Origin: Desulfovibrionaceae bacterium
GTDB lineage: Bacteria > Desulfobacterota > Desulfovibrionia > Desulfovibrionales > Desulfovibrionaceae
Reading direction: 5' to 3'
NCBI GenBank assembly: GCA_017454005.1
Contig: JAFTDU010000027.1
Location: 1 to 61,530 of the forward strand
Length of the DNA: 61,530 bases
Position 1 is the stretch's first letter. Each line of letters starts with the position of its first letter. The notes below the pieces were generated by a model. That model was not told the origin of the DNA, made no database searches, and saw only the letters and a program-made list of their open reading frames with translations. The position numbers were made by a program, and so were the translations under genes. This document shows, one piece after another, positions 1 through 9,127 of this stretch.

Positions 1-2298
1 AATATCAACACAGATCTATGTGGCTACAAAGAAGACGTTGCTGCCCAAATAGCAACTCTCACAAATTCTGCAGAAAAAGTGCAATCAACCCTCACAGCCT
101 TACAAAATCAGGCTGATACTGCCACAAGCCAACTTGGTACCTTAGCTACCACAAGCAAAGTCTTAAAAAATGATGTAGCCGCCCTCAAAGCAGATCTCTT
201 AAGTACCACCGAGGACCAGGCCGCAAAGCTTGGCACGCTCACGCAAAATATTGCAGAAAATAAAGCCTCGTTAGATACTCTTAATACGCAGCATGCTGAT
301 CTAGCAGCTAAAACTAATGCACTTGAGAAAACGTTAACTAACAATCTTGGCAACTTAGCGCAAAATATTGCAGAAAATAAAGCCTCTTTCGATACTCTTA
401 ACAGCCAGCATGCTGATCTAGCAGCTAAAACTAATGCACTTGAGACAACGGTAACTAATAATCTTGGCAACTTAGCGCAAAATATTGCAGAAAATCAGGC
501 ATCCATACAGACTGCTCTTCAAGACTTAGAGAGCAAGCACACAGACTTGGCCCAAGATGTGGAGGCTAAAACTAGCTCTCTAGAAGCAAACATCACAACG
601 CTTACCACAGATTTAAGTACAACTAAGGCTACACTTGACACTCTCACCCAAGATGTCGAGACAAGTAAAGAAAGCTTTGCTAATCAACTGACACCCCTTG
701 CTACCACAGCCAAGGTATTGCAAAATGATCTCTTAAATCTCAAAGCAGACTTTCTAAGTCACAAAGAAGCCTTAGGTGAGCAACTTACAACCTTTGAGCA
801 AAAGCACAATGACCTTGCCGCAACGGTTGTAACTAAAGATGCCCTGACCAGTACACTTACGCCCCTTGCGGCCAATATGGAGAGCCTCGCTGCTGATCTA
901 AATAATCTGCAGAGTACCTTGGAAAGTCAGACAGAGAGCCTAAGCGAGGAGCTTACAAAGCTTGCTAAAACCCAAGAGGCCTTTACGACAACCTATGTGA
1001 GTCACGAGGATCTTAAAACCCAACTGGATCCCCTCTCTTCAAGTCAAGTCAATCTTGCCACTGATTTTACGCATCTAAAAACAACCCTAGAAGGACATAA
1101 AGACGCGCTTATTGAAGAGTTGACCGACCTAAATAATGCCCAAGATGCCCTTGAAATCACTCTGGCAACTACTGTTGTGACTAAAGAGGCCCTCAACCAG
1201 ACGCTAAGCCCTCTTCAAGCAACACAAGATAATCTCACTCAAGAATGTGCTGGGCTTAAAACTACCCTTGCAGGTCACCAAGATTCCTTAACAGAACATA
1301 CGGATCTCCTAAATACCCTTAAAGATTCCTTAACGACCCTTGCACCTACAGTAACCAACATTGAAGCTCAACTTAATCCTCTCAAAGCAACTCAAACAGA
1401 CCTGCAAAAGCATCTAGAAGAGCTCAATACCAATTTTACAAATGAGCAGGCGACTCAAACTTCTTGCAATGACCAACTACACAAGCTTGTGGCAGAGAAT
1501 ACCCATGAACTAGAAGCTCTAACGAGCGCGTTGCAAGAACTTAAAGAGCAACTTTCTGCCTTACAATCTGCAAATTATGTGAATCAAGATGCTCTTAATG
1601 CTAAGGTACAACCCCAAGATACTTTATTAGTGCAGCTTTCAACTAGTCTTAATACTCTGCAAAATGCGCAATCAGCTGCAGAAGAAGAACTAGTCCATCA
1701 GGGTCAAGAGCTCAAAGAGCTTGCTAAACGCCTTACACCAACAGATCTTACAAATCAGCTCTCACCTCTAACTGGAGCCCAGGAACGCCTCAAAGAGAGT
1801 GTTGTGGAACTGACAACTAAGATGCAAGATCTAACTCATACGCTCACGGCGCAAGTCGAGGCCAATGCCGCTGCTATATTAGAATTAAAGACCAAGGTAG
1901 AAGCATCTCACCCTGCGACCAATTCTACGCTCCAAGAGGAACTTGAGCACACTCAAGCAGAACTAGCTAAGCAAGGCGCAGCATTGCGCGAACTCTCGCA
2001 GCAAGCAACCGAGCATGCTGTGACCTCGCAGATTACCACCGAAGATTTGGATATGAAATTGCAGCCCTTAGTACATAGTACCAAGGCGTTACAAGCAGAG
2101 CTCAAGAAATTAGCGGACATGCACACGGATCTAGCCAGGCAGCAAGCCACACAAAATCAAGACGCAAGACTCACTGCCCTCGAACAGAGTTTTGCCAAGT
2201 TGCAGCCAACCGTCGCCGACCATATTGATAAAGCAGCTGCTAGTGCTGCAGCCCGCATCTTGCGCGAAGAGTTGACTGCTATTTTGCAAACTAAATAA
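1..2298 (+). CDS. Large repetitive coiled-coil protein, 3' part only
   Basis: The reading frame is open from base 1 with no stop before 2296-2298, so the gene begins upstream of the window; the GTG at 79 is probably internal. The visible ~766 residues are Ala/Leu/Thr/Asn/Gln-rich heptad-like sequence. No catalytic motif, signal peptide or membrane segment is visible. An almost exact 39-residue repeat (containing NIAENKAS and HADLAAKTNALE) occurs early, and looser related segments (TPLAT, NLAQN-like) recur through the protein, ending in an Ala-rich helical tail. This suggests a long filamentous structural or cell-organisation protein. I do not recognise a named family, and database hits to SMC-like ATPases would be compositional only. 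Confidence 0.8.
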   Translation, partial: NINTDLCGYKEDVAAQIATLTNSAEKVQSTLTALQNQADTATSQLGTLATTSKVLKNDVAALKADLLSTTEDQAAKLGTLTQNIAENKASLDTLNTQHADLAAKTNALEKTLTNNLGNLAQNIAENKASFDTLNSQHADLAAKTNALETTVTNNLGNLAQNIAENQASIQTALQDLESKHTDLAQDVEAKTSSLEANITTLTTDLSTTKATLDTLTQDVETSKESFANQLTPLATTAKVLQNDLLNLKADFLSHKEALGEQLTTFEQKHNDLAATVVTKDALTSTLTPLAANMESLAADLNNLQSTLESQTESLSEELTKLAKTQEAFTTTYVSHEDLKTQLDPLSSSQVNLATDFTHLKTTLEGHKDALIEELTDLNNAQDALEITLATTVVTKEALNQTLSPLQATQDNLTQECAGLKTTLAGHQDSLTEHTDLLNTLKDSLTTLAPTVTNIEAQLNPLKATQTDLQKHLEELNTNFTNEQATQTSCNDQLHKLVAENTHELEALTSALQELKEQLSALQSANYVNQDALNAKVQPQDTLLVQLSTSLNTLQNAQSAAEEELVHQGQELKELAKRLTPTDLTNQLSPLTGAQERLKESVVELTTKMQDLTHTLTAQVEANAAAILELKTKVEASHPATNSTLQEELEHTQAELAKQGAALRELSQQATEHAVTSQITTEDLDMKLQPLVHSTKALQAELKKLADMHTDLARQQATQNQDARLTALEQSFAKLQPTVADHIDKAAASAAARILREELTAILQTK
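241..495 (+). repeat. Tandem 117-bp (39-codon) repeats in the coiled-coil gene
   Basis: The block starting at 241 (acgcaaaatattgcagaaaa) recurs at 358 and partly at 475, spacing exactly 117 bases each time. Copies one and two are nearly identical at DNA level, so the duplication is recent and could expand or contract by recombination. Confidence 0.85.
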
Positions 2299-2338
2299 CT
2301 ACAACTAAAAGGGCGGGGGTCACACTTCCGTTCTTTTT

Positions 2339-2401
2339 CCCGTCCAGGCTTAACCCACGGTGGGTCGGCGCCATTCCCTATGGACGGGCTTTCCTTTTTT
2401 T
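2339..2401 (+). terminator. Probable Rho-independent terminator with nested hairpins
   Basis: CCCGTCC (2339-2345) pairs with GGACGGG (2382-2388). A second hairpin, ACCCA/TGGGT, lies inside, and a T-rich run follows (ctttccttttttt). It lies 40 bases after the coiled-coil stop codon and before the next start, so it most likely ends the upstream transcript. A regulatory leader for the following genes is possible. Confidence 0.6.
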
Positions 2402-2428
2402 GGCCATAAGCCCCAAGTGAGCAGGAGC

Positions 2429-2623
2429 ATGGATAAGGAGCAAAAGGAAGCACTGCAGGTTACCAAAGAGCTGACAGCTAAATTTATTGAAACACGCACC
2501 ATCTCCCCTGAAAACTTTGCTAAAATTTTTCCCATGATCTACCGCGTGGTCTCCAATACCTTGCAAGACCACCAAACCTTAAACGAGACACAAGTTGAGC
2601 GCGAGCTTAAAGACAAACCTTGA
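2429..2623 (+). CDS. Small conserved protein preceding menG
   Basis: 64 residues from ATG 2429. The sequence is helical and charged (begins MDKEQKEALQV, then KFIETRTISPENF and IYRVV). I recall similar short proteins with an SPENF-like motif upstream of methyltransferase genes in Desulfovibrio, but no function is known to me. A longer version from 2360 would read through the terminator hairpin and is unlikely. An AGGAG lies only one base from the ATG, so the exact start is uncertain. The 3' end overlaps the start of menG, implying translational coupling. Confidence 0.6.
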   Translation: MDKEQKEALQVTKELTAKFIETRTISPENFAKIFPMIYRVVSNTLQDHQTLNETQVERELKDKP

Positions 2624-3311
2624 ACATGATAGCGCTGTAGCCAAGATGTTTGGCAGCATTGCCCGCTTTTATGATTTCCTCAATCACCTCCTAAGCCTTG
2701 GCATTGATTACTATTGGCGCCGGGAATTAGCGCGGGCAGTGCCTGCAAATGCCACCCAAGTCTTGGATCTAGCTGCCGGTACATTGGATGTGTCTCTAGC
2801 TATTCGTAAGCAACATCCTGCAACGTTGGTGCCAGCTCTTGATTTCTGCCCACCTATGCTTAAGTTAGGTGTAGGCAAACTCCATGGAGCCAACCAGAAA
2901 ATGATCTTACCTGTGGCAGCAGATGCCAAACATCTGCCCCTAAAAAGCAACTCTGTGGATGCCATCACCATTGCCTTTGGCATCCGCAACATTGTCCCTA
3001 GAGACACAGCTCTCAAAGAGATGTTGCGCGTGTTAAAACCCCAAGGTAAGGCCTGCATTTTAGAATTTGGTTCCGGTCAAGAGCGGATCTTTTTAGGGCT
3101 CTATAATTGGTATTTAAACACTTTGCTCCCGCGTATTGGGCGTTTTTTTGCTCGCGATAAAACCGCCTACAGTTATTTGGCAAAAACCATTTGTGCCTTT
3201 CCCCCTGCAGACAAGTTTGCCCAAGAGATGCAGGCAGCGGGTTTTATCAATACAAGCTATCGCCCCTTAACCCAAGGGATTGTGTGTCTACATATCGGGG
3301 AAAAAGCTTAA
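2595..3311 (+). CDS. menG: Demethylmenaquinone methyltransferase (UbiE/MenG family)
   Basis: 238 residues. Transfers a methyl group from S-adenosylmethionine to demethylmenaquinone in the last step of menaquinone synthesis; cytoplasmic, acting on membrane quinone. Family signatures are clear: VAKMFGSIARFYDFLNHLLS near the N-terminus, FGIRNIVPRDTALKEMLRVL in the middle, ILEFG after it, and a C-terminal LTQGIVCLHIG. The start is TTG 2595, giving the usual ~17-residue lead before MFG and overlapping the previous gene by 29 bases. Motif I reads LDLAAGTLDVS where most members have GTGD, so Leu replaces a Gly near the cofactor. mqnB and a polyprenyl synthase follow, which supports the quinone assignment. 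Confidence 0.9.
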   Translation: MSASLKTNLEHDSAVAKMFGSIARFYDFLNHLLSLGIDYYWRRELARAVPANATQVLDLAAGTLDVSLAIRKQHPATLVPALDFCPPMLKLGVGKLHGANQKMILPVAADAKHLPLKSNSVDAITIAFGIRNIVPRDTALKEMLRVLKPQGKACILEFGSGQERIFLGLYNWYLNTLLPRIGRFFARDKTAYSYLAKTICAFPPADKFAQEMQAAGFINTSYRPLTQGIVCLHIGEKA

Positions 3312-3322
3312 AACAATAAAAA

Positions 3323-3349
3323 AAGTCTCTTCGTAAACTGAAGAGACTT
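3323..3349 (-). terminator. Terminator hairpin between convergent genes
   Basis: AAGTCTCTTC (3323-3332) and GAAGAGACTT (3340-3349) form a perfect 10-bp stem with a 7-base loop. On the minus strand it is followed by TTTTTTTATTG, so it ends the DUF2065 transcript. On the plus strand, after menG, there is no U tract. Confidence 0.75.
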
Positions 3350-3356
3350 AAGTAAT

Positions 3357-3554
3357 CTAGCCAAAATGCACAGCTAACCAAATGACAATTACGCCCACAA
3401 CCACACCACTTAAACCCAAACTGCGTAATTCTTTTTGCTCCATCTGGGTTACTTGTTGCATGAGTTTGCGCATTTGCTCGGGAAATAGTGCCCAACACAC
3501 CCCCTCCAAAACAAATGCTAGGCCTAACGCACGAAAAAACAGCTCAAAATCCAT
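3357..3554 (-). CDS. DUF2065 family small inner-membrane protein
   Basis: 65 residues with two predicted membrane segments (FFRALGLAFVLEGVCWALF and LSGVVVGVIVIWLAVHFG) separated by a short charged loop containing MRKLMQQV. Length and pattern match the DUF2065 (YjeT-like) family of unknown function. It is read opposite to the flanking quinone genes and has its own terminator. Confidence 0.75.
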   Translation of the reverse strand: MDFELFFRALGLAFVLEGVCWALFPEQMRKLMQQVTQMEQKELRSLGLSGVVVGVIVIWLAVHFG

Positions 3555-3658
3555 GGGCCCACCGGTTTTGTTAATTAGTAAAGAAGATCAAGAAAGATGC
3601 CAAAGTCAAGAGAGATTGAGCCTTATTGTTTTGAATATTTAACCTATGAGGTCGTTCA

Positions 3659-4363
3659 ATGGTTCGGTTACTCTGCACAGCAAGCTCTGAAGAATTAACA
3701 GCTCTCTTAACCCCCATAAAGACAGAGTTTGCTCTGCAGGAACAGCAAGTGTTGGCTGTGACACCCACTTTATATGTTTTAAGTACAGGCATTGGCCCTA
3801 TTAATGCATCTTGGGGCTTAGGGCAGGCTCTTGCAACCCTTAATGCCCAAGGCATCCAGGTGGAACAGGTGCTTGTAGCTGGCCTTGCTGGTGCCTTTGA
3901 CCTAGACCGCAACCCTCTTTTGACCTTTTGTCAAGTTACTGAAGAAATTTGGCCCGAATATGGTTTACATGACGGCGTTGAAGTTGTGGCCAAAGCCTTT
4001 AAGTACCCCCAATGGGCTACAAGTCCACAAGGCCCGATCTATGACCGCGTGCAACTTGCTGATCTCAGTACCTTTAAGCTCAAAGACAAGATACTCCAAA
4101 ACTTTCAGCCTGAAAAATCACTGTCTGTGGCTGGAGTCAGCGCTAGTTTCGCCCGTACCCGCTTTTTATGGGATAATTATCATGCAGCTCTTGAAAATAT
4201 GGAAGGTTTTGCCTTAGCCTATGGCTGTTTGCGTGCCGGCATTCAGTGTGTTGAACTGCGCTGTATTTCCAATAAAATCGGCCCCCGCAAAATTGACGAA
4301 AAAGATTTTCCCGGCGCTCTTGCAAGACTTGCCGAGCTTTTGCCCACCTTAAACCTCATTTAA
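3659..4363 (+). CDS. mqnB: Futalosine hydrolase
   Basis: 234 residues. Splits futalosine into hypoxanthine and dehypoxanthine futalosine in the alternative (futalosine) menaquinone pathway. It shows the nucleoside-phosphorylase-like fold of MTA/SAH nucleosidases: the early glycine motif (LSTGIGPINA), the central VLVAGLAGAF, and ENMEGFALAYG carrying the substrate-binding Met-Glu. The conserved RCISNKIGPR follows. GAGG lies seven bases before ATG 3659. The polyprenyl synthase starts nine bases after its stop. Alternative: a related nucleosidase, but neighbours and length favour MqnB. Confidence 0.85.
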   Translation: MVRLLCTASSEELTALLTPIKTEFALQEQQVLAVTPTLYVLSTGIGPINASWGLGQALATLNAQGIQVEQVLVAGLAGAFDLDRNPLLTFCQVTEEIWPEYGLHDGVEVVAKAFKYPQWATSPQGPIYDRVQLADLSTFKLKDKILQNFQPEKSLSVAGVSASFARTRFLWDNYHAALENMEGFALAYGCLRAGIQCVELRCISNKIGPRKIDEKDFPGALARLAELLPTLNLI

Positions 4364-4371
4364 TTTTGCCC

Positions 4372-5343
4372 ATGGCCTCTCTACTCCTTAAGGGCAGGTT
4401 AGCCCTTGAATTACCCAAAATCAATCAGGCCTTAGCGCATGCCTGCAAAGAGTTGCCCTTAAGTGTGCAGCCTGTGGCTGAGCATATTTTTGCTGCCGGT
4501 GGTAAACGGTTACGCCCGTTCTTGACCCTGCTTACAGCCAGGCTTCTAGGCTACACGCAGGAGGACATCTATACACTTGCCATCAGCTTAGAAATGCTGC
4601 ACGCGGCTACGCTTTTGCACGATGATATTATTGATCAAGCGCCCTTGCGACGTGGCCAACCAGCAGCCCACACGTGTTTCCCGCTAAATACAACCATTTT
4701 AGCTGGTGATGCCCTGTTGGCAGCTGGCAATGCCTTGGTTGCCACGTTCAATGATCCCCAATTATCCTTGTGTTTTTCTAAGGCTACGACCATGACTTGC
4801 GCTGGCGAAATTACGGAAATCGCCCATCAACACGACCCCGATCTTTCGGAAGCAAGCTATCTGGAAATCATTCGTGGCAAGACAGCCTTCCTCATCAGTT
4901 GTGCCTGCACTATGGGTGCAATAGTTGCCAAAGCCCCAGAGGAGCAGGTCAAGGCGTGCACAAGTTTTGGCGAAAATATCGGTTTAGCCTTCCAATTGGT
5001 GGATGATGCCCTAGATTTTGCGCCTGAATCTGTGACAGGCAAACCTAGCGGTGGCGACCTCCGCGAAGGCAAATTAACACCTCCCCTGCGCTATTATCAA
5101 CAATCGCTCTCGACTCAGGCCCGGCAAGAATTTGATGCGGCCTTTCGTACAGGCACCTTTAGTCCTCAAGAATGTCAAGATATTGCCCATGCAATCCACG
5201 CTCAGGGCTTTATGCAAACCACCCGCGACTGCGCCAATACCTATCTTTCCCAAGCCCTTGAGGCCCTTTTGCCCTTACCACAGCGACCGGAAAAAGACCT
5301 ACTTAAGGCCATGGCAGAATACGTTCGCGACAGAACCAAGTGA
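4372..5343 (+). CDS. Polyprenyl diphosphate synthase (trans-isoprenyl type)
   Basis: 323 residues. Extends allylic diphosphates with isopentenyl diphosphate to make the prenyl tail, presumably for menaquinone. Motifs: GGKRLRP for IPP binding, LLHDDIIDQAPLRRG (first Asp-rich motif, DDIID) and AFQLVDDALDF (second). Product length cannot be decided; the two residues before the first Asp motif are small-to-medium, compatible with long chains. Start ATG 4372 is preferred to the in-frame TTG 4366; no clear ribosome site is seen, consistent with coupling to mqnB. The stop overlaps the ribosome site of purL. Confidence 0.88.
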   Translation: MASLLLKGRLALELPKINQALAHACKELPLSVQPVAEHIFAAGGKRLRPFLTLLTARLLGYTQEDIYTLAISLEMLHAATLLHDDIIDQAPLRRGQPAAHTCFPLNTTILAGDALLAAGNALVATFNDPQLSLCFSKATTMTCAGEITEIAHQHDPDLSEASYLEIIRGKTAFLISCACTMGAIVAKAPEEQVKACTSFGENIGLAFQLVDDALDFAPESVTGKPSGGDLREGKLTPPLRYYQQSLSTQARQEFDAAFRTGTFSPQECQDIAHAIHAQGFMQTTRDCANTYLSQALEALLPLPQRPEKDLLKAMAEYVRDRTK

Positions 5344-5351
5344 GGCACGGC

Positions 5352-8348
5352 ATGCTCTATCGAATCGTCATTGGCTTACACCAAAACCAAGAAGATATGC
5401 AGGGTGTGAAAATTAAGCACCGCATGGAGCAATCTTTAGGTCTACATGTAAATCAAGTACGTGTGTATAAAGTGTTTACAATCCAAGGCTTAAGTCTTGA
5501 CCAATGCACGCGTTTAGTTACCGAGAGTGTGCTACATGATCCCATTTTACAGAGAGCGGCCTTAGATGAACTCATAGAAGAGCCGCAACCTGATTGGGTC
5601 ATTGAAGTGGGCTTCCGTCCAGGGGTAACCGATAATGAGGCGCGTACAGCCAGAGAGGTCGCAGCGCTAGCACTTAGCATCGATCGCCATGCTTTTGCCA
5701 TTTATACGGCTACGCAATATCGCATTTGTGTGGATCCGGCTCTACCATTAACAGAAACCAATCTGCACAGCATAGCAAGTGAGCTTTTGTGCAATACTCT
5801 CATTCAGAGCTATCGCCTAAAAGATGCCAAGTCCTGGCAAAAAGATCCAGGCTTTCCACCAAAAGCTGCTCAAGTCATTGCCACAGCCAGCGCAACAGTT
5901 AGCACCATTAATTTAAGTGACTTAAGCGACACAGAACTTGAAAATTTAAGTCGCGAACAGACCTGGGCCTTAAATCTAGCTGAACTTACCCACATTCGGG
6001 CAACTTTAAGCGCCAAAGAAGAAGCCCAAAGACGTGCAGCGCTTGGCCTCTCAATAAATCCCACTGATGTGGAAATTGAGGTGTTAGCCCAAACCTGGTC
6101 TGAACACTGCAAACATAAAATTTTTGCCGCGAATATTACCTATACCGACACAACCACTGGGCGCATATCAGAATTTAATGATCTGTATAAACATTATATC
6201 AGGGACACAACAGCAACAATTCGCAAGCAGTTAGGGGACTACGACTATTGTAAATCAGTGTTTAAAGATAATGCTGGTGTCATTGCCTTTATTAATGGCT
6301 ATGATGCCTGCATTAAAGTCGAGACCCATAATAGTCCTTCAGCCCTCGACCCCTATGGCGGCGCTCTCACTGGCATTGTGGGCGTTAATCGCGATCCCAT
6401 GGGTACAGGCATGGGCGCCCAGCTTGTAGCGAATCTCGATGTTTTCTGCTTTGCCTCGCCCTTTTATCAAGGTGAACTCCCTCCCCGCCTCTTACATCCA
6501 AGACGCGTTCTTGAAGGGGTGCGCGAGGGGGTTGAACATGGCGGCAATAAGTCTGGCATCCCCACTGTCAATGGGTCACTAGTCTTTGATCAGCGCTATT
6601 TGGGCAAACCCTTAGTGTATTGTGGGACTGTGGGGATTTTGCCGTGTGAAATTTTAGGCCAACCTGGCTACGTTAAACGGGCCCAAGTGGGCGACAAAAT
6701 CGTCATGGTGGGGGGACGGATTGGCAAAGATGGCATCCATGGCGCCACCTTCTCCTCCGAAGAACTCCATGATGGTTCCCCAGCCACAGCTGTCCAGATT
6801 GGGGATCCCATTACCCAACGCAAAATGTATGACTTTATTTTGCGGGCCAGGGATCTTGGCCTCTACCATGCCATTACCGATAATGGCGCAGGCGGCTTAT
6901 CCTCCTCTGTGGGTGAGATGGCCGAAGATACGGGCGGCTCGGAATTAGAACTTGCCACAGCGCCCCTCAAATATAATGGCCTGAAACCTTGGGAAATCTT
7001 ACTCTCTGAAGCCCAAGAACGCATGACCCTTGCCGTAAGCCCAGACCGCTTAGAGCAATTTTTGGCTTTGGCAAAACACATGGATGTGGAAGCAACTGTA
7101 TTGGGGACCTTTACTGCAAGTGGCTTCTTCCAAGTTTCATACAACGGCCAAATCATTGCTTCACTGCCCCTTGACTTTATGCATCATGGGGTGCCGACCT
7201 TAAATCTTGAGGCTAGTTGGACTCCACCTACCCATCCTGATAACCGCATCAATGTTGACGGGATAGATCAGGGTTCCTTCTTAAAAACCATGCTTGGTCG
7301 CCTCAATATTTGTTCTAAAGAGGCCATTATTCGGCAATATGATCATGAGGTGCAGGGCGGCAGCGTCATTAAACCTCTGTGTGGCGTGAACCAAGACGGT
7401 CCTACTGATGCGGCTGTCTTTCGTCCTGTGATTGAATCCGATGCAGGACTCGTGTTAAGCCATGGCATTTGTCCCAAATATAGTGACTATGATACCTATT
7501 GGATGCTGGCAAATGCCATAGATGAAGCGGTACGCAATGCAGTGTGTGTGGGCGGTAACCCTGATGCTATGGCCGGAGTTGATAATTTCTGCTGGTGTGA
7601 TCCCATTGTCAGCCCCAAAAATCCTGACGGACGTTATAAATTAGCGCAGCTTGTGCGGGCCTGTGCGGCTTTACGTCATTTTTCCTTGGCCTATAATCTG
7701 CCCTGCATTTCGGGCAAAGACTCCATGAAAAATGACTATACCCACGGCGAAAAACGCATCTCGATTCCGCCAACCGTCCTGTTCACAGTATTAGGTGTTA
7801 TTCCAAATGTCTTGGCAACCCAAACCGCTGATTTCAAGCGGCCTGGCGACCACATCTTTCTTTTGGGCGGCACCTGGCGCGAACTTGGGGGAAGTGAAGC
7901 AGCGAGTGAACTTAAGCTCGACACAAGCCGCATTCCTTTTGTGGATGCCACCCAAGCCAAAGCACGCTATCGTATGGTCTATAAATTGCTGCAAAGGCGA
8001 GCCATCAATGCCGTGCATGATTGCTCTGATGGCGGACTCGCCGTAGCTCTCGCTGAAATGTGTATTGGCGGACGTTTAGGGGCGCAAATTGACTTAAATT
8101 TAGTGGCCTCCCTTGAACCCTTAAATCTCACAGAACTCCTCTATAGTGAATCTGCTAGTCGCTTGATCGTCACTGTGCCGCCGCAAGGAGCCCTCCTTTT
8201 GGAAACCTTAGGCCTTGGGCAAATCTGTCGCTCCATTGGCCGCGTCACAGATGATGGCCACCTGACCCTTCTCTCGGGCCAAAATCAAATTGTGTATGAG
8301 CCCATCACAGATTTAGCTAAAGCCTATAAAGGCACCTTAAACTTTTAA
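5352..8348 (+). CDS. purL: Phosphoribosylformylglycinamidine synthase, PurS-PurL fusion
   Basis: 998 residues. ATP-dependent conversion of FGAR to FGAM in purine synthesis. The N-terminal ~180 residues resemble a PurS-like module (YRIVIGLHQN through GFRPGVTDNEARTAREV). PurL follows, with QTWSEHCKHKIF, VETHNSPSALDPYGGALTG, GKDGIHGATFSSEELHDGSP and, in the second half, CISGKDSMKNDY and HDCSDGGLAVALAEM. No glutaminase domain is present, so a separate PurQ must supply ammonia. GTGAGG overlapping the previous stop serves ATG 5352; the GTG at 5340 is a less likely start. It is co-transcribed with the quinone genes by spacing. Confidence 0.92.
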   Translation: MLYRIVIGLHQNQEDMQGVKIKHRMEQSLGLHVNQVRVYKVFTIQGLSLDQCTRLVTESVLHDPILQRAALDELIEEPQPDWVIEVGFRPGVTDNEARTAREVAALALSIDRHAFAIYTATQYRICVDPALPLTETNLHSIASELLCNTLIQSYRLKDAKSWQKDPGFPPKAAQVIATASATVSTINLSDLSDTELENLSREQTWALNLAELTHIRATLSAKEEAQRRAALGLSINPTDVEIEVLAQTWSEHCKHKIFAANITYTDTTTGRISEFNDLYKHYIRDTTATIRKQLGDYDYCKSVFKDNAGVIAFINGYDACIKVETHNSPSALDPYGGALTGIVGVNRDPMGTGMGAQLVANLDVFCFASPFYQGELPPRLLHPRRVLEGVREGVEHGGNKSGIPTVNGSLVFDQRYLGKPLVYCGTVGILPCEILGQPGYVKRAQVGDKIVMVGGRIGKDGIHGATFSSEELHDGSPATAVQIGDPITQRKMYDFILRARDLGLYHAITDNGAGGLSSSVGEMAEDTGGSELELATAPLKYNGLKPWEILLSEAQERMTLAVSPDRLEQFLALAKHMDVEATVLGTFTASGFFQVSYNGQIIASLPLDFMHHGVPTLNLEASWTPPTHPDNRINVDGIDQGSFLKTMLGRLNICSKEAIIRQYDHEVQGGSVIKPLCGVNQDGPTDAAVFRPVIESDAGLVLSHGICPKYSDYDTYWMLANAIDEAVRNAVCVGGNPDAMAGVDNFCWCDPIVSPKNPDGRYKLAQLVRACAALRHFSLAYNLPCISGKDSMKNDYTHGEKRISIPPTVLFTVLGVIPNVLATQTADFKRPGDHIFLLGGTWRELGGSEAASELKLDTSRIPFVDATQAKARYRMVYKLLQRRAINAVHDCSDGGLAVALAEMCIGGRLGAQIDLNLVASLEPLNLTELLYSESASRLIVTVPPQGALLLETLGLGQICRSIGRVTDDGHLTLLSGQNQIVYEPITDLAKAYKGTLNF

Positions 8349-8365
8349 TTAATCTTATAAATAGC

Positions 8366-8411
8366 AGAGGCGGTTTCTCCAACGTGCAATATGTTAGGAG
8401 AAACCGCCTCT
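8366..8411 (+). terminator. Strong hairpin after purL
   Basis: AGAGGCGGTTTCTCC (8366-8380) pairs perfectly with GGAGAAACCGCCTCT (8397-8411), a 15-bp stem with a 16-base loop, 17 bases after the stop codon. The U tract is poor (ttgcattg), so it may act as an mRNA-stabilising end as well as a terminator. Confidence 0.7.
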
Positions 8412-9127
8412 TGCATTGCATGCAATTGTTCTAACAGGTGCTTGCCAATGATCTTCTTAATCTTTTTGCTAGTGCAACATTTTGACTCTTCAGATGAGGT
8501 GCAGAAAATATGTTAGATTGATATTACATTTATAGAGAAGGTCGTGAATATTTATGTCTTACTTGCACTTAATACAAAAAGATTTGTTTGCATATAAACT
8601 ATCATTAAGGAATTGAAAACAAGAGCACTTATACTAGTAGATAGATACTCGAGACGATATTTTTGCATTTACTTAGATAACAGAAGTTAGTTATAAAAAT
8701 AGTAGTAATTTTATGTTAAAATTATTCTGAAACAAAATTAGTCTTTTTATAAATAATTTTGTTGCATAATAGAAATAGAGATGTTTTTTAAATCATGTGT
8801 AAACATGAAGAAAAAGGCAGAGCACTTTCTTGTATCTAGAGAGTGCTTTTTCTTTTGCGAGCACAATCTTTATATTGTATAAAATACAAGAATCTATATC
8901 TTAATAATTTTGTAAAAATGCGTAAACGCGCGTATTTTAAGCATGAAATTTATATCCACTGCTAACTTAATCACTACATTACTTATTAGATTGTTATCTC
9001 ATATCTTGAAAAAAATTACGATATTTTAAGATACTTTTAATTACTATAAAATTAGTATACAAGGCTTTGTGCAAGGCACATTTATTCTATAAATACAAAA
9101 TCTACAATGATCTAGAAACAGATCGCT
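8412..9127. other. AT-rich intergenic stretch
   Basis: About 700 bases with no convincing reading frame. It contains an inverted repeat ACAAAATTA/TAATTTTGT near 8731-8757 and a plus-strand terminator (listed separately) with no protein gene before it. Nothing else is recognised. Confidence 0.6.
8821..8857 (+). terminator. Orphan Rho-independent terminator
   Basis: AGCACTTTCT (8821-8830) pairs with AGAGAGTGCT (8838-8847) with one G-U pair, followed by tttttctttt. No plus-strand protein gene lies between the purL hairpin and this site, so it could end a small RNA or a purL read-through transcript. Confidence 0.6.

Noticed and set aside
108-470. 120-codon minus frame in the coiled-coil gene
   Set aside because: Mirror of the 117-bp repeats; the plus frame has consistent heptad coding.
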